Source: Candidatus Atribacteria bacterium 4572_76 (GTDB taxonomy: Bacteria > Atribacterota > Phoenicimicrobiia > Phoenicimicrobiales > Phoenicimicrobiaceae). From it: DNA of 5,545 bases. The notes beneath the pieces were generated by a model. The model saw only the letters and a program-made list of their open reading frames with translations. It was not told the DNA's origin and searched no databases. Positions 1 through 4,499 of the stretch are shown here, one piece after another. The stretch covers positions 1 to 5,545 of the forward strand of contig NBMG01000076.1 of the NCBI GenBank assembly GCA_002084865.1, in the 5' to 3' direction. The position numbers and the translations under genes were made by a program. Numbering within the stretch: position 1 is the stretch's first letter; each line of letters opens with the position of its first letter.

Positions 1-34
1 TAAGAAGAGGCGGATTTAAATCCGCCTCTTCTTA
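1..34. terminator. Perfect 34-nt palindrome, probable terminator of an upstream gene
   Basis: The first 34 bases read identically on both strands: two 17-nt arms with no mismatch and a GC-rich core (GAAGAGGCGG / CCGCCTCTTC at 4-13 and 22-31). Folded as RNA this gives a long stem with a very small TTAA loop. The nearest T-run is at 46-50, about 12 nt after the stem, a layout also seen behind the first dipeptidase gene. It most likely ends transcription of a gene lying left of the window. An operator for a dimeric regulator is possible but less likely because the arms are so long and GC-rich. Confidence 0.65.
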
Positions 35-146
35 TGATGAATGGCTTTTTAACATGAAGTAATGACATAAGTTCCTAAATTTTATTTATACAAGTAAAAA
101 AGTTTTTTTAAATATGTTTTTTTCAGCATACAAAAGTGACAAATAA

Positions 147-152
147 TATAAT
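147..152 (+). promoter_or_regulatory. Candidate -10 box (TATAAT) for the first dipeptidase gene
   Basis: An exact TATAAT lies in an AT-rich stretch about 210 nt before the ATG at 364. No good TTGACA-like box sits 16-18 nt upstream; the best bases there (CAGCAT at 124-129) are poor. In such AT-rich DNA a chance match is plausible. If it is real, the transcript would carry a leader of roughly 205 nt. Confidence 0.3.
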
Positions 153-347
153 AGATTAACATTAATAAAATTACGCTAAAGCTCCTGCTAATTAGCTAAT
201 ACAACTCGAGCTGCTAAGAAGATTTTTAAAAAGGAGGTGGGAAAATTATCTCAATAACAATCTCTGAAATTTTCGAAATACATTTTAGAAGGGAAGTGGT
301 AAAATCTATTTAATTTTAATTTTAACAAGCTGCTAAAAATATTATAT

Positions 348-355
348 AAAGGAGA
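348..355 (+). promoter_or_regulatory. Ribosome binding site of the first dipeptidase gene
   Basis: AAAGGAGA ends 8 nt before the ATG at 364, with the GGAG core at 351-354, which is standard spacing. It supports ATG 364. The nearby ATG at 357 is out of frame and too close to the site to be used. Confidence 0.8.
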
Positions 356-363
356 TATGAAAA

Positions 364-441
364 ATGAAGTTTAAAAGACTAGTTTTTGTTGTAAGTATTG
401 CTTTAATAATATTGGCTATTTTTGGACTAGCTTCTTATGCT
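364..441 (+). other. Signal peptide region of paralog 1
   Basis: Codons 1-26 encode two lysines and an arginine, then a run of about 17 mainly hydrophobic residues, then A-S-Y-A before Cys27. The -3/-1 residues S and A fit signal peptidase I. They do not fit a lipobox, which normally wants Leu, Val or Ile at -3. Cleavage here would make Cys27 the new N-terminus. Confidence 0.7.
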
Positions 442-2010
442 TGTACTGATGTAGTAGCCGGAAAAGATGCCACCATAGATGGATCTGTAATGACTGCCCA
501 CACGGTAGATTGGCGGTATGATTCAGATATTGATATAAGACCGGCACAAGACCATGCTCCAGGAACAATGGCTCCTGTGTATGAGAATATCCCCTATAAT
601 GAACAAGCTGCAAGTCCCCTTGTAAAACTCGGGGAAATTCCGCAGGTTCCCCATACATATAAATATTTTCATGGAGCTTATCCGTATGCAAACGAACATC
701 AGCTTATTATTGGGGAAACGACATTGGGTGGAGAAAAAAATACAGTTAATAGTCCAGAGGCAATTATGACAATTGAACAAGCGACGGTTTTTGCTCTCGA
801 AAGGACGAAGACAGCCCGTGATGCAATTAAGCTTATGGGTGAACTTTTAGAGAAATACGGATACCGTGAATCTGCGTATTTGGGAGAATGTTTAACAGTA
901 ACTGACCCCAATGAAGCCTGGGTGTTTGAGGTGTTTGGCGTGGGGCCTTTGTGGACACCCAAAAGCGGAAAGTCGGGTGCTGTTTGGGCAGCTCAAAAGG
1001 TACCGGATGATCATATTACCTGTGTTCCCAATAGCAGTAGGATTGGTGAAATCAAAGATCCCGAAAAGAGGGATGATCTGATGATTTCATCAAATTATAT
1101 CGAAGTTGCTGAGGAGTTGGGACTCTATGATTCAAAGAGCGGAGAACCCTTTATTTGGAAATATATTTACGGAGATGTAGAGAATTTCGATGAGTGGGGC
1201 CAATATAACCGGTTATATACTGTTTATAATTATTTTAGTGATGAAGAATATAAGAAAGAAGATGCCTACAAATATCCTTTTTCCATCAAACCTAACAAAA
1301 AAGTTACAAAAGAGGACTATATAAAAATCTATGCAGATACCATGCAGGGAACCCCTTATGATATGGCGGACCAAGAAGTATGGTATTATACCAACGCAAA
1401 GGGTGAAAAGGTGAAAAGCCCACTGGCGACTCCACAGGTAACTCAGCATCAGATAAATTTACTTGGCATAGATTATTACAGGCCAACAGCCCGATACTAT
1501 TGTTCTATTTATTGGTTCTCTCAGGCACGTAGCTGGTTACCGAACGAGATTGGCGGTGTTCTCTGGTTTGGACTTGATAATCCCGAAAATAGTCCATTTG
1601 TTCCAATGTATATTGGAGTAGATTCTGTTCCGGAATCCTGGGTCAGGTTAGAACGCGATGAATATGATGAAGACTCAGCTTGGTGGGCGTTTGCTTCAGT
1701 TGATGATTTAGTCAACCAATACTATGGAATATTGAAACCACGGGTCGATAAAGTAAAATATGCCATGCAAGAGCATATGTTTATGATGCAGGGACCTGTA
1801 GAGGAAAAAGCTTTGGAAATTTATAAAGATAAAGGTGTCGAAGCTGCTAAGAAATTCCTAACTTACCATACTCATTCATATATGCATTGGGCTGAATCTG
1901 AGTATTGGGATTTAACTGATAAACTAAGACTTTGGGCTAACAATAATACAGTATTTGAGTACTTTCCTGATATTCCAGAAATTTTAGATCCAGATCCTTA
2001 TAATAACTAA
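364..2010 (+). CDS. Secreted C69-family dipeptidase (paralog 1)
   Basis: The 548-residue product belongs to the peptidase C69 (U34) family, Ntn-fold dipeptidases related to lactobacillal PepD that split dipeptides after exposing an N-terminal cysteine. Residues 1-26 form a signal peptide: basic MKFKR, a hydrophobic core to about residue 22, then S-Y-A directly before Cys27. CTDVVAGKDATIDGS (27-41) is the family's start-of-mature-chain motif, so Cys27 is the predicted nucleophile. Other family-like blocks are NEHQ (110-113) with ETT (118-120), TDPNEAWVFEV (180-190), GAVWAAQ (205-211), NSSRIG (223-228), FSQARSWLPNEIGG (385-398) and SAWWAF (438-443). There is no C-terminal anchor or wall-sorting motif, so the enzyme is probably exported in soluble form. 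Length is at the long end for the family, partly because of the signal peptide. The start is fixed by the GGAG 9 nt upstream. A hairpin follows 23 nt after the stop. Exact specificity cannot be read from the sequence. Confidence 0.9.
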   Translation: MKFKRLVFVVSIALIILAIFGLASYACTDVVAGKDATIDGSVMTAHTVDWRYDSDIDIRPAQDHAPGTMAPVYENIPYNEQAASPLVKLGEIPQVPHTYKYFHGAYPYANEHQLIIGETTLGGEKNTVNSPEAIMTIEQATVFALERTKTARDAIKLMGELLEKYGYRESAYLGECLTVTDPNEAWVFEVFGVGPLWTPKSGKSGAVWAAQKVPDDHITCVPNSSRIGEIKDPEKRDDLMISSNYIEVAEELGLYDSKSGEPFIWKYIYGDVENFDEWGQYNRLYTVYNYFSDEEYKKEDAYKYPFSIKPNKKVTKEDYIKIYADTMQGTPYDMADQEVWYYTNAKGEKVKSPLATPQVTQHQINLLGIDYYRPTARYYCSIYWFSQARSWLPNEIGGVLWFGLDNPENSPFVPMYIGVDSVPESWVRLERDEYDEDSAWWAFASVDDLVNQYYGILKPRVDKVKYAMQEHMFMMQGPVEEKALEIYKDKGVEAAKKFLTYHTHSYMHWAESEYWDLTDKLRLWANNNTVFEYFPDIPEILDPDPYNN

Positions 2011-2033
2011 TTTTCAAATATTACATAATATGT

Positions 2034-2078
2034 GAAGGGGCAGGTTTTTACCTGCCCCTTCCTCGCTAAAATTTTTTT
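2034..2078 (+). terminator. Terminator hairpin after paralog 1
   Basis: GAAGGGGCAGGT at 2034-2045 pairs perfectly with ACCTGCCCCTTC at 2050-2061 around a TTTT loop. A run of seven T lies at 2072-2078, about ten bases past the stem. The hairpin begins 23 nt after the stop codon of the first dipeptidase gene and separates it from the second gene. The distance to the T-run is larger than in a textbook terminator. Confidence 0.75.
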
Positions 2079-2126
2079 CTGAGGAAAACAGTAGAACATG
2101 AAAAAAGATGTATAAAAAGTGGTAGA

Positions 2127-2132
2127 TTGACA
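2127..2132 (+). promoter_or_regulatory. Candidate -35 box (TTGACA) for the second dipeptidase gene
   Basis: This is an exact consensus -35 hexamer about 195 nt before the ATG at 2327 and just past the preceding terminator. At 16-18 nt spacing the DNA is mostly T (2150-2156), so the -10 box is poor and the promoter remains tentative. Confidence 0.3.
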
Positions 2133-2311
2133 AAGCCAATGACTTACCATTTTTTTATGAGAATATCTGAGAATAATAGAAGAATATTTTATAGATTTGG
2201 TTTTACGATATATCGAATTAATCGAAAATGGAGGGTAGGAAAAAAAGAAAAACGGAGGTGATTTAAGGTTTAGAGAGTAAAGAAATTTAATTTTTACAAC
2301 ATCTATTTTTG

Positions 2312-2318
2312 AAAGGAG
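2312..2318 (+). promoter_or_regulatory. Ribosome binding site deciding the start of the second dipeptidase
   Basis: AAAGGAG ends 8 nt before the ATG at 2327. An in-frame TTG at 2309 would start inside or ahead of this site and would add six residues (MKGVLK) before the true MRFNK signal-peptide start, so ATG 2327 is preferred. Confidence 0.8.
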
Positions 2319-2326
2319 TTCTAAAA

Positions 2327-2401
2327 ATGAGATTTAATAAGTTACTTTCAGTTAGTATCATTATGCTTATGATATTGGTTTTGGGAGTAAGTGCCTATGC
2401 C
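2327..2401 (+). other. Signal peptide region of paralog 2
   Basis: Codons 1-25 give a basic N-terminus, a hydrophobic core (about residues 8-21) and A-Y-A just before Cys26. This is a good A-X-A signal peptidase I site and a poor lipobox. Processing would leave the catalytic cysteine as the first residue of the mature enzyme. Confidence 0.7.
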
Positions 2402-3943
2402 TGTACTTCTGTAATGGTGGGAAAGGATGCCTCGGTAGATGGATCGGTAATGACTACCCATACCTGTGATGGTTGGTATGACAACCGTATTATAATTGTT
2501 CCAGGACAGACTTTTGAAAAAGGTACTATGACTAATGTATATAAAGAAATATGTCATTTAACTCGACCAGGCAAGGAACTAACAAAAGTTGGTGAAATAC
2601 CTCAAGTAGAAAAAACTTATACTTATTTTAATGTAGGTTACCCCTTTATGAACGAACATCAAGTAATGATTGGTGAATCAACATGGGGAGGAAGATTCTG
2701 GGAAGGCGAAGGTATAATGATGATAGAGCAACTTGAAGTATTTGGCTTACAGAGAGCTAAAACTGCAAGAGAAGCAATTAAAGTTATGGGTGCCTTGGCT
2801 GAGAAATATGGTTACTGCGATGGAGGTGAAGGTCTAACTGTAACTGATCCCAACGAAGTATGGCTATTTGAAATATTATCTGCTGGACCAACATGGGATC
2901 CTAAGAGCGGAGAACCTGGTGCTGTATGGGCAGCTCAGAGAATTCCAGATGGCCATGTTTCTGTTATTGCCAATAGAAGCAGAATAGGTAAGATTGATCT
3001 TAAGGATTCGGATAATTTTATGGCTTCAGAGAACGTCTTCTCGTTTGCAAAAGAGATGGGTTGGTGGAATCCTGAAGATGGGCCGTTTCTTTTCTGGAAG
3101 GCTTATTGTCCTAACCCTTATGGATCTCGATATTATCAACAGAGAAGAGAATGGCGGGTTTTGAGTCTCTTAGATCCTTCTCTTAATCTTGATCCTTATA
3201 CAGATGAACAATACCCGTTATCAATTAAACCAGCTAAAAAAGTTTCCGTACAAGATTTAATAGCTATTAACCGTGATTATTATGAGGGAACTGAGTTTGA
3301 TTTGACTAAGGGAATGGCTGCGGGTCCCTTTGGTTGTCCCAACCGTTATTCTACACCGGGTGATGTTAAGCCTGAAGGTAGTAAGGATTTAGATTGGGAA
3401 CGTGCAATTTCCATATTTAGATGCTCCTACAGTTTTGTTTCACAAGCAAGAAGTTGGCTTCCTGACCCTGTAGGCGGAGTACTCTGGTTTGGTGAAGATG
3501 CTCCTCATTCTACCTGTTACGTACCTTTTTATTGTGGAGTTACAGAAGTACCAAAATCATTTAGTTCTGGAAGACGAGATGTATTTGATAAGGACTCTGC
3601 ATGGTGGGCTTTTAATTTCGTATCCAATTGGGCAGACCTTAAATATTCTTATATGATTAAGGATATAAACGCTGCGCAAAATGAAGTTGAAGGCGATTTC
3701 TTTGCCATGCAACCGGCTGTTGAAATTGCAGCAGAAAGCCTATATAAGAAAGACCCTACCTTAGCAGTGAAATACTTAACTAATTATTCTAATGATTGTG
3801 CAAATAGAGCTGTAGAAAAGTGGTGGAACTTAGCTGAAGACTTAGTTGCAAAATATGATGATGGATATGTAGGTGCTGATTCAGTTGGTTATCCAACCTG
3901 GTGGTTAAAAGATGTAAAATTTGGTGCTAACTATCTAAAATAA
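2327..3943 (+). CDS. Secreted C69-family dipeptidase (paralog 2)
   Basis: The 538-residue protein is clearly a paralog of the preceding one and belongs to the same C69 (U34) Ntn dipeptidase family. Residues 1-25 are a signal peptide (MRFNK, a hydrophobic core, then A-Y-A), followed at once by Cys26 in CTSVMVGKDASVDGS, the predicted N-terminal nucleophile. Matching blocks are NEHQ (109-112), TDPNEVWLFEI (173-183), GAVWAAQ (198-204), NRSRIG (216-221), FVSQARSWLPDPVGG (370-384) and SAWWAF (424-429). It has ten cysteines against four in paralog 1, many in segments where the two proteins differ, such as 261-270 and 337-366. This hints at disulfides or a changed substrate pocket. No membrane anchor is seen. 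A start at TTG 2309 was rejected because the AAAGGAG at 2312-2318 serves ATG 2327. Transcription probably ends at the hairpin at 3988-4031. Confidence 0.9.
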   Translation: MRFNKLLSVSIIMLMILVLGVSAYACTSVMVGKDASVDGSVMTTHTCDGWYDNRIIIVPGQTFEKGTMTNVYKEICHLTRPGKELTKVGEIPQVEKTYTYFNVGYPFMNEHQVMIGESTWGGRFWEGEGIMMIEQLEVFGLQRAKTAREAIKVMGALAEKYGYCDGGEGLTVTDPNEVWLFEILSAGPTWDPKSGEPGAVWAAQRIPDGHVSVIANRSRIGKIDLKDSDNFMASENVFSFAKEMGWWNPEDGPFLFWKAYCPNPYGSRYYQQRREWRVLSLLDPSLNLDPYTDEQYPLSIKPAKKVSVQDLIAINRDYYEGTEFDLTKGMAAGPFGCPNRYSTPGDVKPEGSKDLDWERAISIFRCSYSFVSQARSWLPDPVGGVLWFGEDAPHSTCYVPFYCGVTEVPKSFSSGRRDVFDKDSAWWAFNFVSNWADLKYSYMIKDINAAQNEVEGDFFAMQPAVEIAAESLYKKDPTLAVKYLTNYSNDCANRAVEKWWNLAEDLVAKYDDGYVGADSVGYPTWWLKDVKFGANYLK

Positions 3944-3987
3944 TTATGTAAGGCTAAGCAAATAATAAAAATTATAGCAGAATATTT

Positions 3988-4031
3988 AAAAAGCAGGAAG
4001 TTTATTTTAAAAAATAACTTCCTGCTTTTTT
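3988..4031. terminator. Bidirectional terminator between convergent units
   Basis: AAAAAGCAGGAAGTT (3988-4002) pairs perfectly with AACTTCCTGCTTTTT (4016-4030) around a 13-nt loop, and a further T follows at 4031. The outer A-tract and T-tract make it work as an intrinsic terminator on either strand. It lies 44 nt after the stop of the second dipeptidase gene and about 30 nt after the reconstructed end of pgsC, so it probably serves both. Confidence 0.85.
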
Positions 4032-4060
4032 AGTAATACTTATAAATATAATATATTTCT

Positions 4061-4243
4061 TTAACCTTTTAGAAAGAGCAATAAAATCAATCTAACTATT
4101 ATAGAGACTGTTACCAGAGAATAAATTGTGGGCATGATACCCTGTCTTCTCATTTCGTTGGCTATTAAACCTGGAATTATATAACCTATACTCCGGAGTT
4201 CGATACCGGAAATAGGGATTGTAATTATAATCTCTTCGATCGA
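4061..4243 (-). pseudogene. pgsC: Out-of-frame C-terminal part of pgsC
   Basis: In the +1 frame relative to the pgsC start, this stretch is open for about 60 codons between a TAA at 4244-4246 and a TAA at 4061-4063. It encodes the typical PgsC ending: a hydrophobic start (EEIIITIPISGIELRS), then IGYIIPGLIANEMRRQG, then a final membrane segment VTVSIIVRLILLLFLKG. The I-G-x-I-x-PGLIAN block is a hallmark of PgsC/CapC. It has no start codon with a ribosome binding site, so it is the displaced end of the same gene and not a separate one. Confidence 0.8.
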
Positions 4244-4499
4244 TTAACCATTTTAATAGGAAACCGATAAGTATCATAGCTAAAAATCTGCGCCGTCCGT
4301 ATAGAATGATATAATTAGAAAGCTTTCTTACAATAAAATAGGTAAGCAAAGCTGCCAGTAAGGTTACTAATATCCTGATTGGCTGATCCAAAAATAAGGC
4401 GATATAACCGGGGACCACTATCCCCCCGGGGGAGAGTCCCACTATTTCATAGAAGGCAAAACTGACTACTATACCTATTCCAATAGCTTGATATATCAT
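4092..4499 (-). CDS. pgsC: PgsC/CapC poly-gamma-glutamate membrane protein, C-terminus frameshifted
   Basis: PgsC is the small multi-pass membrane partner of the PgsB ligase in poly-gamma-glutamate synthesis. The frame as it stands encodes 135 residues. Residues 1-88 look like PgsC: hydrophobic segments at about 3-20, 25-37, 43-58 and 72-86, the motif SPGGIVVPGY (23-32) and LYGRRRFLAMILIG (66-79). From about residue 87 the chain becomes a polar, Tyr/Asn/Arg-rich tail unlike the family. The expected C-terminal membrane part is instead encoded in the next frame, to a stop at 4061-4063. So this is a full-length gene with a frameshift, 4061-4499 in all. The start ATG overlaps the pgsB stop (ATGA) and has a GGAG 7 nt upstream inside pgsB. 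The truncated product would lack its last membrane segments and is probably inactive, unless the shift is an assembly error or is corrected by frameshifting. Confidence 0.85.
   Translation of the reverse strand: MIYQAIGIGIVVSFAFYEIVGLSPGGIVVPGYIALFLDQPIRILVTLLAALLTYFIVRKLSNYIILYGRRRFLAMILIGFLLKWLIDRRDYNYNPYFRYRTPEYRLYNSRFNSQRNEKTGYHAHNLFSGNSLYNS
4237..4244. repeat. Tandem CGAT repeat at the pgsC frameshift
   Basis: CGATCGAT is two copies of a 4-bp unit, placed exactly where the reading frame must change: the new frame has a stop at 4244-4246, so the shift cannot lie earlier in pgsC. Removing one copy joins codon 86 (LKWLI) to EEIIITIPI and gives an uninterrupted 144-residue protein. A single-base indel nearby, for example in the GAAGAG that follows on the coding strand, would also restore the frame. 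Confidence 0.6.

Larger units (their letters stand above)
35..363 (+). other. Leader and intergenic region before the first dipeptidase gene
   Basis: This stretch of about 330 bases is very AT-rich and has no credible gene; its ATG-started frames are only a few codons long. It holds a promoter-like TATAAT at 147-152, a strong Shine-Dalgarno-like AAAAAGGAGGTGG at 228-240 with no start codon behind it, a second purine-rich GGGAAGTGG at 291-299, and the real ribosome binding site at 348-355. The 9-mer AGCTGCTAA occurs twice (209-217 and 328-336), each time about 23-24 nt before a GGAG. I recognise no known riboswitch. Confidence 0.6.
2079..2326 (+). other. Leader between the two dipeptidase genes
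   Basis: No convincing gene lies in this AT-rich stretch. It contains an exact TTGACA (2127-2132) and the Shine-Dalgarno-like CGGAGGTG at 2253-2260 with no start codon behind it. The real ribosome binding site of the second gene is at 2312-2318. Together with the preceding terminator this suggests that the second dipeptidase gene is transcribed on its own. Confidence 0.55.

Noticed and set aside
416..1715. Several minus-strand frames of 60-91 codons across the first dipeptidase gene
   Set aside because: All are antisense to a strongly supported gene, with no ribosome binding sites or recognisable domains.
2139..2261. Open frame of 40 codons in the leader of the second dipeptidase gene
   Set aside because: It starts with ATG but has no ribosome binding site, encodes an Arg/Lys-rich sequence with no recognisable pattern, and lies in AT-rich leader DNA. 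It is most likely chance.
2309..2326. TTG start giving the second dipeptidase six extra residues
   Set aside because: The added codons overlap the AAAGGAG that correctly serves ATG 2327, and the signal peptide is complete from that ATG.
442..2412. Cys27 and Cys26 as lipoprotein lipidation sites
   Set aside because: The -3 residue is Ser or Ala and -2 is Tyr, which does not fit a lipobox, and the cysteine is needed as the C69 nucleophile.
4237..4244. Programmed ribosomal frameshifting to make full-length PgsC
   Set aside because: I see no slippery heptamer or a nearby stop codon in the starting frame of the kind that drives known +1 shifts, and PgsC is normally encoded in one frame. An indel explains it more simply.
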